Shown here: positions 23,481-32,349 of the stretch, piece by piece
Position numbering within the stretch: position 1 is the stretch's first letter
Layout: the number at the start of each line of letters is the position of its first letter
Assembly: GCA_028282905.1 (NCBI GenBank)
Contig: JANQGW010000208.1
Location: 1 to 36,698, forward strand
DNA length: 36,698 nt
Source of the DNA: Sedimentisphaerales bacterium
GTDB taxonomy: Bacteria; Planctomycetota; Phycisphaerae; Sedimentisphaerales; Anaerohalosphaeraceae
Direction: 5' to 3'
Notes under the pieces: generated by a model
What the model saw: only the letters and a program-made list of their open reading frames with translations
Told to the model about the DNA's origin: nothing
Database searches by the model: none
Made by a program: the position numbers and the translations under genes

Positions 23481-23957
23481 ATGCAGGTCAATTTGGTATT
23501 TCTGAAGAAAGACGGCACCACGAGCAGTTTCCCACTCCCCAGCACGGTTACCTCTATCGGTCGGCGGCAGGATTGCGACTTTTGTATCCCGCTGATGGTG
23601 GTTTCACGCAAACACTGCGAAATCAACCTCGACATGGGTAAAGTCACCATCCGGGACATGCAAAGCCGCAACGGTACCCTGCTCAATGACCAGCCGGTCG
23701 AAGAGGCACAGGCCAAGGCCGGCGACTGCCTGAAAATCGGACCGGTAAAGTTCGTTTTCCAGATCGACGGCGATCCCGACAACTTTGAAGATTACCTGGT
23801 CGCGGCGGTTGAAACCGACCAGTCAGCCGATGAGGAAAACTTCGAGGACTCACTGGAAGATTTATCCGACGTCGATCTTGGCAAGAGCCAGGCCACCGAA
23901 CTCATGGACGACCTCGGCGCAGATTTCGACTTCAATGACGACGACTTTGAGTTATAG
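23481..23957 (+). CDS. FHA domain protein with acidic tail
   Basis: 158-residue cytoplasmic protein. A forkhead-associated domain fills about 1-100: SIGRRQDCDFCIP, then SRKHCEI with the phosphothreonine-contacting Ser/His, and the C-terminal strand motif MQSRNGTLLNDQPV. These domains bind phosphothreonine peptides, so the protein is probably a reader in Ser/Thr kinase signalling, which is common in planctomycetes. The last 50 residues are very acidic (Asp/Glu rich, ending DFNDDDFEL) and probably disordered. ATG 23481 is chosen because GGAGG lies seven bases upstream; an ATG at 23457 would place that site inside the gene. No kinase gene is adjacent. Confidence 0.9.
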   Translation: MQVNLVFLKKDGTTSSFPLPSTVTSIGRRQDCDFCIPLMVVSRKHCEINLDMGKVTIRDMQSRNGTLLNDQPVEEAQAKAGDCLKIGPVKFVFQIDGDPDNFEDYLVAAVETDQSADEENFEDSLEDLSDVDLGKSQATELMDDLGADFDFNDDDFEL

Positions 23958-23958
23958 G

Positions 23959-23979
23959 CTTGAGACTTGAGGTCTGAGG
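23959..23979. repeat. Three phased heptads after the FHA gene
   Basis: Units cttgaga, cttgagg and tctgagg follow the FHA stop codon directly. This short member of the heptad-phased class shares the CTGAG word with the array at 23306-23333. Confidence 0.5.
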
Positions 23980-23993
23980 TTTTCAAATATATT

Positions 23994-24091
23994 ATCCCAA
24001 GCGTGACATCGTCATCCCAAGCGTGATATCGTCATCCCGAGCGCAGCCGAGGGATCTATTTAAACAGCCAACCCGACAAAGTCGGGATTCC
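23994..24091. repeat. 20-bp tandem repeat joined to a dispersed hairpin repeat (copy 1)
   Basis: Two and a half tandem copies of a 20-base unit (atcccaagcgtgacatcgtc) run from 23994 and lead into the sequence atcccgagcg...GAGGGATCTATTTAAACAGCC. They end in the CCCGAC-AAA-GTCGGG hairpin. The latter part recurs at 32350-32410. Open frames here that contain CLNRSLGCARDD are translations of the repeat. Confidence 0.75.
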
Positions 24092-24100
24092 TCCCCCCCT

Positions 24101-24128
24101 ATAGACTCAAGACTATAGACTAAAGACT
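24101..24128. repeat. Four phased heptads, consensus NNAGACT
   Basis: Units atagact, caagact, atagact and aaagact run in phase about 45 bases before the rlmN start. Confidence 0.7.
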
Positions 24129-24174
24129 GATTTTTCGATTGCCTCCCCCCACCCCCTGCCGCTAAGATAGGCAC

Positions 24175-25209
24175 ATGGATAATAATTTAAAAAGCAAAAC
24201 CTATGACGAACTGATCGAACTGGCCGCCGCCTGCGGACAAAAGGCATTTACGGCCAAATATCTGTTCACGTTTATTCATCAAAAAGATGCTGCGGATATC
24301 CAGGACATCACGCCGCTGTCCAAAGCCTTCCGGCAAAAGCTGACCGACGACGGCTACACCATCTCCGGCATCGAACTGCTGGAAAAGCACGACGACCCGG
24401 ACGGCACGATCAAATTTGTCTTTGAACTGGCCGACAGCGCCCGCATCGAAGCGGTCCGGCTCAAAGACGGTAAGCGCAACACCCTGTGCATCTCAACGCA
24501 GGCGGGTTGTCGGATGGGCTGTAAATTCTGCGCGACCGGTCAACTGAAATTCCAGCGTAACCTGACCGCCGCCGAAATCGTTGACCAGCTTTACCAGGTC
24601 GAAAAATACTGCGGCAAAATCCACAACGTCGTCTATATGGGCATGGGCGAACCGCTGGATAATTTCGATAATGTGATGGCGTCGGTATCCATTCTGAATG
24701 ATGAGAACGGCCGTAATATCGGCATTCGGCATATCACGCTGTCCACCTGCGGCCTGCCCCAGCAAATCCGCCAACTGTCAACCTCGCCGCTGCAGCCGCG
24801 ACTGGCCATCTCGCTGCACGCACCGAATGACACCATCCGCAAAGAGATCATGCGTGTCGCCGCCAAACACTCGCTCCATGACCTGATGACCGCACTGAAA
24901 AGCTACCAGAGCGTTACCAATAAACGTATTACAATGGAATACTGCATGATCGACACCATCAATGACCAGGTTCATCATGCCAAAGAATTGATCCGCCTGC
25001 TGCGCCCGCTGAAAGTCAACGTCAACCTGATTGAGTTGAACCCCTTCGCCGGCTGCCCATACGCTACCAGCAGCAATAACCAAATCCGCCGCTTCGCCCA
25101 GACATTGACAGACGCCGGCATCGAAACTGTCATCCGCTTCAAACGCGGCCAAACCATCAAAGCCGCCTGCGGACAACTCGGCGCAACCTGGCTGAAAGAT
25201 AAAGAATAG
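24175..25209 (+). CDS. rlmN: 23S rRNA (adenine(2503)-C(2))-methyltransferase RlmN
   Basis: 344-residue radical SAM methyltransferase that methylates A2503 of 23S rRNA and A37 of some tRNAs. The cluster motif CRMGCKFC has cysteines at 112, 116 and 119. GMGEPLDNFDNV, the SAM-binding ITLSTCGLPQQI, RLAISLHAPND and MEYCMIDTINDQ are family-typical. The methyl-accepting cysteine lies in AACGQLG near residue 332. RFKRGQTIKAACGQL is the usual ending, with no sign of the Cfr branch. It begins at ATG 24175 behind repeat-rich DNA. Confidence 0.96.
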   Translation: MDNNLKSKTYDELIELAAACGQKAFTAKYLFTFIHQKDAADIQDITPLSKAFRQKLTDDGYTISGIELLEKHDDPDGTIKFVFELADSARIEAVRLKDGKRNTLCISTQAGCRMGCKFCATGQLKFQRNLTAAEIVDQLYQVEKYCGKIHNVVYMGMGEPLDNFDNVMASVSILNDENGRNIGIRHITLSTCGLPQQIRQLSTSPLQPRLAISLHAPNDTIRKEIMRVAAKHSLHDLMTALKSYQSVTNKRITMEYCMIDTINDQVHHAKELIRLLRPLKVNVNLIELNPFAGCPYATSSNNQIRRFAQTLTDAGIETVIRFKRGQTIKAACGQLGATWLKDKE

Positions 25210-25210
25210 T

Positions 25211-25285
25211 TAAGCCACGGATAAACACAGATTTTCACAGAATATTTCTTAATTCCGTGTCATTCCGTGATTTCCGTGGTTAAAT
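25211..25285. repeat. CCGTGG-type dispersed inverted repeat
   Basis: The stretch begins with CCACGGATAAACACAG and ends with ATTTCCGTGGTTAAA, so its outer ends form an inverted repeat. Inside, the words CACAG and TTCCGTG recur at 9-10 base spacing. It follows the rlmN stop directly. Only one copy lies in the window, but the pattern resembles a degenerate intergenic repeat. Confidence 0.55.
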
Positions 25286-25315
25286 TTTGGCCGACAAAGG
25301 ACTAATCGCACTGTA

Positions 25316-25507
25316 TCATCCGACAATGCCGTTGCCGTCGATGTCCTCACCAAACTTCTCCTCCAGCTTGATAATCAAGTCACGCAAAAGATTCTGCGTT
25401 TTCAATAAATCGCGTTCCAGATACATCACCTTCCGCTCAAGCGTCTCCGCCTGATTCCGCTGATCGGATATTTGACTCTGCTGCATCAAATCCCAAAATA
25501 ATCCCAT
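25316..25507 (-). CDS. Small coiled-coil protein, unknown function
   Basis: 63-residue protein. AAGGAG lies seven bases before the ATG, a strong ribosome site that supports a real gene. Residues about 15-50 (NQAETLERKVMYLERDLLKT, NLLRDLIIKLEEKF) have heptad-spaced leucines and look like a coiled coil. The N-terminus MGLFWDLMQQ is amphipathic and could touch a membrane. It lies 39 bases after the DUF5063 gene on the same strand. No known family was recognised. Confidence 0.65.
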   Translation of the reverse strand: MGLFWDLMQQSQISDQRNQAETLERKVMYLERDLLKTQNLLRDLIIKLEEKFGEDIDGNGIVG

Positions 25508-25546
25508 AAGGCACTCCTTTCGTTAATTTTTCCTTATGTTGTAAAG

Positions 25547-26077
25547 TCACTCTTTCTGAATTCCCCAAAAAAATGTAAGTGAGTGCAATGCGGGTAACGC
25601 GGAAGCCGCATGCACTCCCCAATGACTGTCAAATGGACACTTCCAGCCGAAAACAATATCAGGAAGATACCGGTCATCCGGCAAATCCCAGGCCTGTAAT
25701 CCCGGCTTAATATCCCTGTAAATATCAGCTAAATCGTCACCTAAGTCGCCGCAACCAGGTTCATTGTTTTCCTTCAATACTGCTGGATCAAAGTAGTGCC
25801 AGTAATATGTCTGTAGGCCAAGTATCTCATGAACAGTATCAAATACCCGCTTCCATTCCCGGTCATCAACGTCAAACTCATCAGGCACTTCCGCACAATC
25901 ATCCGGCAATTCAACGGCCGTCAAATGAAACGCACTTGCATACAAATCAGACAAGGCACCGCTTACTTGCTCAAGCCAGGACTCCGGATCTTCGGGAATA
26001 CCACTGTCCAATAAATCACAATATCGTTGTGCAGATTTTTGAAACCTGACAACTTCAACATTTAAACGAATATGCAT
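25547..26077 (-). CDS. DUF5063 family protein
   Basis: 176-residue acidic cytoplasmic protein. RFQKSAQRYCDLLD at the N-terminus, WLEQVSGALSDLYASAFHL, then DLGDDLADIYRDIKPGL and the tryptophan-rich end (FGWKCPFDSHWGVHAASALPALHSL) resemble the DUF5063 family, whose function is unknown. AGGAGG lies just before the ATG. It starts 21 bases after the sulfotransferase stop. The assignment rests on overall pattern rather than a diagnostic motif. Confidence 0.7.
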   Translation of the reverse strand: MHIRLNVEVVRFQKSAQRYCDLLDSGIPEDPESWLEQVSGALSDLYASAFHLTAVELPDDCAEVPDEFDVDDREWKRVFDTVHEILGLQTYYWHYFDPAVLKENNEPGCGDLGDDLADIYRDIKPGLQAWDLPDDRYLPDIVFGWKCPFDSHWGVHAASALPALHSLTFFWGIQKE

Positions 26078-26098
26078 ACCCCTCCTGCACTCCCAATA

Positions 26099-26686
26099 TT
26101 ACTGATTGCGATTACGATAAAGCGTTGGGTCCACCGTCTCGGCAATCGCCTGTTCGTTGAGTTCGCCACCGAGAAATTCATTGATGCGCTTCGACTGAGC
26201 AGCCGCATCGTTGATCATGTCACGGTGTCCGACATACAGCACCTCGAAATTCGGCTGTTCGGCGATCCATTTCTCGCATTTTTGCAGTTCCGCCGTAAAC
26301 AGCGCCGACATCTGCTCATCGGAAATCCCGCCGCCGGCCTTGCCGCTGCGATCAAGCATTTTCTTCTGCGAAGCCAGCACCTCAACCAGATCCCGCTGCA
26401 TAAAGACCACCCGGTACTTAAAACCTGCCGGCAGGTCATACAGCAACCGATAGACCATCTTAACGACCTTACCGGCCGCACCTTCCAGCCACGATGCGTC
26501 CTCTTTGGTCTTTTTCACCGGCTCAAATTCGTAATACCCCTTCGGGTTATCTTCATCGGCCACCCGAATATTGTCAATCACCGGCTCGATCCCGCCGGCG
26601 TGAATCGCCTTCATCATCATCGACGTGCCCGACCGCGGAAGCCCCGACACGATAATCACATAATCACGTTTTTGCTCGCTGCTCAT
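26099..26686 (-). CDS. Sulfotransferase-fold P-loop protein
   Basis: 195-residue protein. The N-terminal VIIVSGLPRSGTSMMMKAIH is the 5'-phosphosulfate-binding loop of PAPS-dependent sulfotransferases. The later sequence YRVVFMQRDLVEVLASQKKML corresponds to the 3'-phosphate-binding region. It is shorter than most sulfotransferases (usually 250 or more) but ends cleanly, so it is a compact form rather than a truncation. AGGA lies seven bases before the ATG. The acceptor is unknown; sulfated glycans or proteins are possible. Confidence 0.8.
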   Translation of the reverse strand: MSSEQKRDYVIIVSGLPRSGTSMMMKAIHAGGIEPVIDNIRVADEDNPKGYYEFEPVKKTKEDASWLEGAAGKVVKMVYRLLYDLPAGFKYRVVFMQRDLVEVLASQKKMLDRSGKAGGGISDEQMSALFTAELQKCEKWIAEQPNFEVLYVGHRDMINDAAAQSKRINEFLGGELNEQAIAETVDPTLYRNRNQ

Positions 26687-26753
26687 TGTGTCATCCTAAA
26701 ATCCAAAACTATCATTTCCGGCCCATCTTAGCCGAATCGCCCGCCAAAAACAA

Positions 26754-27713
26754 CTACGGGATGAGAATAATTTTCCCCAGATGTGCCGACTCCATCACTG
26801 CCGTATGCGCTTTGGCCGCCTCGACCAGCAGCAGTGTTTCAGCAATCACCGGCCTTAGCGAGCCGTTTTTCAGCCCTTCATCAATCCCCGCCCAGGCCGC
26901 GGCATTTTCCTCTTTAGTCGCCAGATTGCTCATTACGCCCAGCACACTCACTTCGCGGCTCATCATATCACGCGGATCAATTTCAATCGGGCCGCGACTG
27001 CCAATCACCACCACACGCCCATGCTTTGCCATAATCTTCAAATCATTGGCCAGGTTCACATTCGCCAGCATCTCCAGCACAACATCCACGCCACGCCCCT
27101 CAGTATACTCCATCACCTTGTCAAAATGTCCCGCATCATGATGATCCAAAGTACAATCCGCCCCCTGTTCAGCAGCCAATTCACGACCCTCCTCCGAGCC
27201 GGCCGTGGCAATCACCGTCAGTCCCGCAGCCTTCGCCAACTGCACTGCCGCAATGCCGACCCCGCCGCTGGCCCCATGAATCAAAACCGTCTCCCCGGAT
27301 GCCGCACCGCCGCGTTGGAACAGCCCACGCCACGCCGTCTTGTACGGCACTCCCAGCGCCGCCCCCTGCTCAAAACTAATCCCTTCCGGCAGCGTATGCA
27401 CACACGAAGCCTTGCAAAGCGTCTGCTGCGCATATGTTCCTGTTCGCGAGCCGGACACAAATACCCGGTCACCAACAGCAACATCGCTGACATTATCACC
27501 AGTCTGATAAACCACCCCCGCCGCGTCAAACCCCGGCGTAAACGGAAACTTCTTCGGCCCGTACCAGCCCGCACGGATATACGTATCCACCGGATTGACA
27601 CCGACAGCTTTGACATCGATCACCATCTCACCATCGCCCGGCGTCGGCAAATCGACCTCACCCAGATACATCACCTCGGGCGACCCAAATTCATCGACAC
27701 GTATCGCATCCAT
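26754..27713 (-). CDS. Zinc-independent quinone oxidoreductase (MDR family)
   Basis: 319-residue NADPH-dependent reductase of the zeta-crystallin/QOR group. The N-terminal GroES-like domain has GVNPVDTYIRAGWYG and PGFDAAGVV. The Rossmann fold has VLIHGASGGVGIAAVQLAKA. The catalytic zinc ligands of alcohol dehydrogenases are absent, as expected for QOR. GAGGAGA precedes ATG 27713. It begins 19 bases after the ATPase stop, probably in one transcript with it. Its substrate, a quinone or an enone, is not predictable. Confidence 0.9.
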   Translation of the reverse strand: MDAIRVDEFGSPEVMYLGEVDLPTPGDGEMVIDVKAVGVNPVDTYIRAGWYGPKKFPFTPGFDAAGVVYQTGDNVSDVAVGDRVFVSGSRTGTYAQQTLCKASCVHTLPEGISFEQGAALGVPYKTAWRGLFQRGGAASGETVLIHGASGGVGIAAVQLAKAAGLTVIATAGSEEGRELAAEQGADCTLDHHDAGHFDKVMEYTEGRGVDVVLEMLANVNLANDLKIMAKHGRVVVIGSRGPIEIDPRDMMSREVSVLGVMSNLATKEENAAAWAGIDEGLKNGSLRPVIAETLLLVEAAKAHTAVMESAHLGKIILIP

Positions 27714-27732
27714 CGCAGCGTCTCCTCAATAA

Positions 27733-30447
27733 TCAATCATCTTTCTTTTTTCCCGCAACAGACTTAAACACCTGACCAACAATACAAGGGATAAAACTGG
27801 CCGTCAAAATCAATACCCACCCGGCCAGTCCCGGATCGGTCAATTCCAGCACTTTTGCAGCCAGCGGTACATAAACCACCACCAGCAGCAGGACCGAACA
27901 CAATGCCAACGCCGCCCAGACAAACGGATTTTGTGTGATTTCATTTTTGAACAAATGCGTCCCTATCGACCGCATATTAAAGATATGCCACAACTGAGCA
28001 AACGCCAGCGTCAAAAAGGATACGGTGACCGCCTGCTGCTGGTCCATTCCCATCTTAAACGCTATGGCAAATGCCCCCAACACCGAAACCGTCAACATCA
28101 AGCCGTAGACCATCGTTGCGCCCCAGCCGCGTTTGGTCAGCACCGGCTGGTCGGACGGTCGCGGCGGAACCTCCATCATACCGGGGTTGCCCTTGCCAAA
28201 TCCCAAGGCTAACGCCGGGAAAACATCGGTCACCAAATTCAAAAACAAGATCTGAAGCGGCAGTATCGGCATCGGCGCGTTAACAATCGACGCAGCAAAC
28301 ACCACCATCACCTCGCTAATGTTACATGACAGCAGGAAGATGACAAATTTGCGAATGTTTTCAAAAATAACACGCCCCTGCTCGACCGCGACAACAATCG
28401 TCGAAAACGCATCGTCCTTCAGCACCATATCCGCCGCTTCTCGTGCGACCTGCGTTCCACGCAGTCCCATAGCAATACCGATATCGGCTTTCTTCAATGC
28501 CGGCGCATCATTGACCCCGTCACCGGTCATCGCCACAACAGAACCGGCTTTCTGATGAACCGCGATCAGGTCGAGTTTCTGCTTCGGGCTGACTCGCGCA
28601 AAGACCGGCGTTTGCTGGTATCGCTGCCGCTGAACACCTGACAAAACTTCTTCAGGCTGAATGTCTTTACCGACAATCACATTATCCCACTCCGGGTCGG
28701 TCAACCCGATGGACCCGGCAATACTGGCCGCGGTCTTAGGGTGATCGCCGGTGACCATCACCACTTGGATTCCCGCATCCTGACAGGCCTGAATCGATTC
28801 ACGAATATCCGCCCGGGCCGGGTCTTCGATACACACCAGGCCGACAAATTCAAGTTCACTGTAAGGATCGTCATCCAGCGAAGCTGCCTGCTTGGCCGCA
28901 AGCGCCAATACACGATAGCCCTTTTTGGCCAGCTCAAGGTTGCGTTCCAGCCAATAAGCTTTTTGTTCCTGGTCCATGGCTACCGATCCGCTGTCGGTTA
29001 AGACGGTTGTCGAATCCGCCAGAATAGTTTCCATGGCTCCCTTCACCGCCACCCGATAAGGCGAAGCATTCCCGTTAAAAGTCGCCATGCGTTTGGAATC
29101 CGAATCAAACGCGTCTTCCTGCTGCTCAGGATACTGTTGATTGATGTCGTTGTAATCCATCCCCGCTTTCTGTGCCAAAACCAGCAAAGCAATCTCCAAC
29201 GGATCACCAATGCCGGTGGTGAGATCATCCGGGTTCAGCGAAGCATTATTGCACAGTACACCAACCTCCAGCGCTTTTTGCACACGTTCATGTCGAATCG
29301 GATCGATGGTTTTGTCATCGACACAAAACTCAGCTTTCCCATCTTCATCGAACGCCGACACCTGCACATCTTCGCCCGACAGAATCAATCCCGTCACCGT
29401 CATTTTGTTTTCGGTCAATGTCCCGGTTTTATCCGTGCAGATCACCCCCACGCCCCCCAGCGTTTCCACGGCCGCCAGTTCATTGACCATGGCGTTGCGT
29501 CGGGCCATACGCATCATGCCGCGGGCCAGTGCCAGTGTCGCCACAATCGGCAGTCCTTCCGGAATGGCCGCAACCGCCAGTGCGATTGCGGTCTCGATCA
29601 TCAAAATGACATCTTTGCCGCGTACAATACCGGTCAGCGCAATGATGACGATCAATACCAGCGTCACCCACAGCAGGTTTTTGCCCAGCTTATCCAGCCG
29701 TTTTTCCAGCGGCGTCACCTCATCGGTGGCCGTCTGAACCAGATCCGAAATCTTACCCAATTCGGTCGCCATCCCCGTCGCAGTCACAACCGCTTCGCCG
29801 GAACCGCGTGTGATTGAGGTGCCTTTATACAGCATATTCGTCCGGTCGCCTAACGAAGCATCCGCTTCGATGGCCTCCACCTGTTTGGAAACCGGCATTG
29901 ATTCGCCCGTCAGCACCGACTCGTCCGCCTGCAGCTTGGCCGCATCCAGCACGCGCAAATCAGCACTGACAATGTCGCCGCCTTCCAGAACCACGATGTC
30001 ACCGGGAACCAGTTGACGCGCCGATATTTCCATAAGCCGCCCATTCCGTCGCACCTTGGCGGTCACCCGCTCCATCTGATGCAGCGCCTCCATCGAACGA
30101 ACCGCCTTCAGTTCCATGAAAAAACCGATGGCGGTGTTAACGATGATCACACAGGCAATCGCGATCCCGTCCAGCCATTCCGAAAACGCAAACGACAAAA
30201 CCGCCGTCGCCGCCAGCAGAATAACGATCAGACTCTTCACCTGATCCAGCAGGATCACCCAGGGATCTTTCTTTTTTGCTTCGCGAAGTCGGTTAGGGCC
30301 ATACTGATGCAATTGTTTTTTGACCTGAGACGCAGTTAGCCCGTCCCGGCGTGACACATCATACTGCTGTAAAATCTCCTCTGTCGGATTGGACCATGGA
30401 TTTGTAAAAATCGGCTCTTTTTGCTCTTTCATTGGTTTGTTCTTCAT
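27733..30447 (-). CDS. P-type Ca2+-transporting ATPase (type IIA)
   Basis: 904-residue membrane ATPase with about ten helices. Motifs in order are TGES in the actuator domain, PEGLP in helix 4 (AAIPEGLPIVATLAL), the phosphorylated aspartate in CTDKTGTLTEN around 338, VKGAMETIL in the nucleotide domain, and TGDGVNDAPALKKADIGIAM. Helix 5 CNISEV and helix 6 NLVTDVFPALAL match the Ca2+ ligand positions of SERCA. It is therefore predicted to pump Ca2+ (possibly Mn2+) out of the cytoplasm. The start is ATG 30447, with a second ATG 15 bases later equally possible. It heads a run of five same-strand genes. Confidence 0.95.
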   Translation of the reverse strand: MKNKPMKEQKEPIFTNPWSNPTEEILQQYDVSRRDGLTASQVKKQLHQYGPNRLREAKKKDPWVILLDQVKSLIVILLAATAVLSFAFSEWLDGIAIACVIIVNTAIGFFMELKAVRSMEALHQMERVTAKVRRNGRLMEISARQLVPGDIVVLEGGDIVSADLRVLDAAKLQADESVLTGESMPVSKQVEAIEADASLGDRTNMLYKGTSITRGSGEAVVTATGMATELGKISDLVQTATDEVTPLEKRLDKLGKNLLWVTLVLIVIIALTGIVRGKDVILMIETAIALAVAAIPEGLPIVATLALARGMMRMARRNAMVNELAAVETLGGVGVICTDKTGTLTENKMTVTGLILSGEDVQVSAFDEDGKAEFCVDDKTIDPIRHERVQKALEVGVLCNNASLNPDDLTTGIGDPLEIALLVLAQKAGMDYNDINQQYPEQQEDAFDSDSKRMATFNGNASPYRVAVKGAMETILADSTTVLTDSGSVAMDQEQKAYWLERNLELAKKGYRVLALAAKQAASLDDDPYSELEFVGLVCIEDPARADIRESIQACQDAGIQVVMVTGDHPKTAASIAGSIGLTDPEWDNVIVGKDIQPEEVLSGVQRQRYQQTPVFARVSPKQKLDLIAVHQKAGSVVAMTGDGVNDAPALKKADIGIAMGLRGTQVAREAADMVLKDDAFSTIVVAVEQGRVIFENIRKFVIFLLSCNISEVMVVFAASIVNAPMPILPLQILFLNLVTDVFPALALGFGKGNPGMMEVPPRPSDQPVLTKRGWGATMVYGLMLTVSVLGAFAIAFKMGMDQQQAVTVSFLTLAFAQLWHIFNMRSIGTHLFKNEITQNPFVWAALALCSVLLLVVVYVPLAAKVLELTDPGLAGWVLILTASFIPCIVGQVFKSVAGKKKDD

Positions 30448-30554
30448 TTAACAAAATTACTGGATTCCGGCGTGCTGCAATACGCGAAACACGCCCTATC
30501 GTGTCCTGAAAATACAGCCTTTCGGGCCAAATTTCAAGTCTATTCACAAAAACC

Positions 30555-30582
30555 TTGAAAAGCACACCCTTTTTGGTACGAT
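30555..30582 (+). promoter_or_regulatory. Sigma-70 type promoter of the homocysteine genes
   Basis: TTGAAA (30555-30560) and TACGAT (30577-30582) are separated by 16 bases. The predicted start near 30589 leaves about 32 bases to the ATG. No SAM riboswitch was seen. Confidence 0.55.
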
Positions 30583-30620
30583 AGGTCGCAAATAACGACA
30601 ATTACAGGGATTAGCAAACC

Positions 30621-31805
30621 ATGAAAACCTACGAACAGATTAACGATCGTATTGAATCAGGCAAGGCCGTCGTCCTGACCGCCGATGAGATCATGGACTA
30701 TGTGGACCGCAAGGGTCTGGAGGCAGCAGCAGAGGAAGTCGATGTTGTCACGACCGCCACGTTCGGGCCGATGTGCTCATCAGGCTGCTTTTTGAACTTC
30801 GGCCACTCAACGCCGAAAATCCGCATGACCGAGGCGTGGATTTCGGATGTGCTGGCCTATACCGGCATTGCCGCCGTCGATGTCTTTGTCGGCGCCACCC
30901 AACTACGTCACGGCGACCCGGCCAATATGTACCCGCCCGGCGAATTCCGCTATGGCGGCGGCCATGTTATCGAAGACCTTATCGCCGGCAAACGCCTTCA
31001 ACTGTTCGCCCTGTCCTATGGGACGGATTGCTATCCGTTGCGTGAACTTCGCACGTACTTCACCATTGATGACCTTAACCAGGCCACGATGGTCAACCCG
31101 CGAAACTGCTACCAAAACTACAACGTCGCGATCAACTGTTCGGACAAGACGATTCATACCTACATGGGCCGGCTGGAACCGAACATGAAAAACCTCAATT
31201 ACTGTTCGGCCGGCCAACTGTCACCGCTGCTGAATGACCCGCTCTACGAAACGATCGGCGTCGGCACCCGCATCTGGCTGGCCGGTGCACAGGGCCATGT
31301 CTATGCTGAAGGCACCCAGCATGCCGGCCTTTGCGAACGAACGCCTGGCGGTGTCCCCACCGGCGGCGCCGGCACACTGGCCCTGACCGGCGACATGAAA
31401 CAGATGCGGCCCGAATTCGTCCGGGGCGTCAGCCTTCGCGGCTACGGCGTGTCGCTGTCAATGGGTGTCGGCATTCCGATTCCCATCCTCAACACCGACA
31501 TCCTCAAACGCACCTGCGTGCGAGATCGCGACATCCCCGCTCCCGTCGTCGATTATAGTCATGACTATCCGGAAAAGACCGGCAACATCGTCTGTATGAC
31601 TGACTACGAACAACTCCGCAGCGGCGAAATTGAAATCGACGGCAAAACCGTCCGGGTCGGCTCCTTGTCATCCTATTACAAGGCCCTGGAGATTGCCAAC
31701 CTGCTGGCCGACGAAATCCGCCGCGGCGATTTCCACCTGACCCAGCCTATCGCGCCGCTCCCAACAGATTTGTCCATGAAATCACTTGAACAAAGGCAGC
31801 AATAA
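30621..31805 (+). CDS. Homocysteine biosynthesis protein (COG1900/DUF39)
   Basis: 394-residue protein of the COG1900 family, represented by Methanosarcina acetivorans MA1821. There it is required, with a ferredoxin partner, to form homocysteine from sulfide and an aspartate-semialdehyde-derived acceptor. Family-typical regions are ATFGPMCSSGCFLNFGHS (Cys about 52 and 56), GATQLRHGDP, SYGTDCYPLRE (Cys about 137, the likely sulfur-carrying residue), GVGTRIWLAGAQG and GYGVSLSMGVGIPIP. The C-terminus lacks the CBS domains found in some COG1900 proteins. It ends two bases before the next gene. The activity is inferred from the family. Confidence 0.88.
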   Translation: MKTYEQINDRIESGKAVVLTADEIMDYVDRKGLEAAAEEVDVVTTATFGPMCSSGCFLNFGHSTPKIRMTEAWISDVLAYTGIAAVDVFVGATQLRHGDPANMYPPGEFRYGGGHVIEDLIAGKRLQLFALSYGTDCYPLRELRTYFTIDDLNQATMVNPRNCYQNYNVAINCSDKTIHTYMGRLEPNMKNLNYCSAGQLSPLLNDPLYETIGVGTRIWLAGAQGHVYAEGTQHAGLCERTPGGVPTGGAGTLALTGDMKQMRPEFVRGVSLRGYGVSLSMGVGIPIPILNTDILKRTCVRDRDIPAPVVDYSHDYPEKTGNIVCMTDYEQLRSGEIEIDGKTVRVGSLSSYYKALEIANLLADEIRRGDFHLTQPIAPLPTDLSMKSLEQRQQ

Positions 31806-31807
31806 TC

Positions 31808-32227
31808 ATGACAGAAACACTGACTCAAAAACTGATGTTCCATTTTCCGAAATGTGAATGCGAAAAGCCGATCATTTACCACTTGGTCAAGGATCACGAC
31901 CTGATGGTCAATGTCTTTCGTGCCAAAGTCACGCCGGAAGAAGAAGGCTATCTCGTTCTGGATGTCACCGGCACCAAAGAGCAGATTCAGGCTGGCATTG
32001 AATTTGTTAAAACATTTAACGTGACCGTCAATTATTCCGGCAAAGGCGTCACCCGCGATGATAACCGCTGCACCCATTGCGGCTACTGCACGCCCTACTG
32101 CCCGACCGGCGCCCTGAGTATCGCCAACGCTGAAACCCGCGAGATTCTCTACAACGAAAAAGACTGTATCGAATGCCTGGCCTGTATCCGAGTCTGTCCC
32201 TTCGGCGCCTGCGCCTCAGCCTTTTAA
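31808..32227 (+). CDS. NIL domain plus 2x[4Fe-4S] ferredoxin, homocysteine synthesis partner
   Basis: 139-residue cytoplasmic protein. The N-terminal NIL domain (about 1-72, with EEEGYLVLDVTG) is a small ligand-binding fold also found on methionine transport ATPases. The C-terminal half is a bacterial ferredoxin with CTHCGYCTPYCP and CIECLACIRVCP, giving two [4Fe-4S] clusters. This architecture matches MA1822, the partner of the COG1900 protein in sulfide-to-homocysteine conversion. The start codon follows the previous stop by two bases, so the pair is translationally coupled. Confidence 0.92.
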   Translation: MTETLTQKLMFHFPKCECEKPIIYHLVKDHDLMVNVFRAKVTPEEEGYLVLDVTGTKEQIQAGIEFVKTFNVTVNYSGKGVTRDDNRCTHCGYCTPYCPTGALSIANAETREILYNEKDCIECLACIRVCPFGACASAF

Positions 32228-32349
32228 TGGGAACGCGGGCGTCTCGCCCGCAAGTGGTAATAACTTAGCCCAAGCGTCCTGCTTGAGAGCAAACAACACT
32301 GTGGTATCAGAAACCTAATAACCGAAGCAAAACGCTTCGAATGCGACGT

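Noticed and set aside
30448..30620. SAM riboswitch before the homocysteine genes
   Set aside because: The leader after the predicted start is about 32 bases and no SAM aptamer consensus was found.
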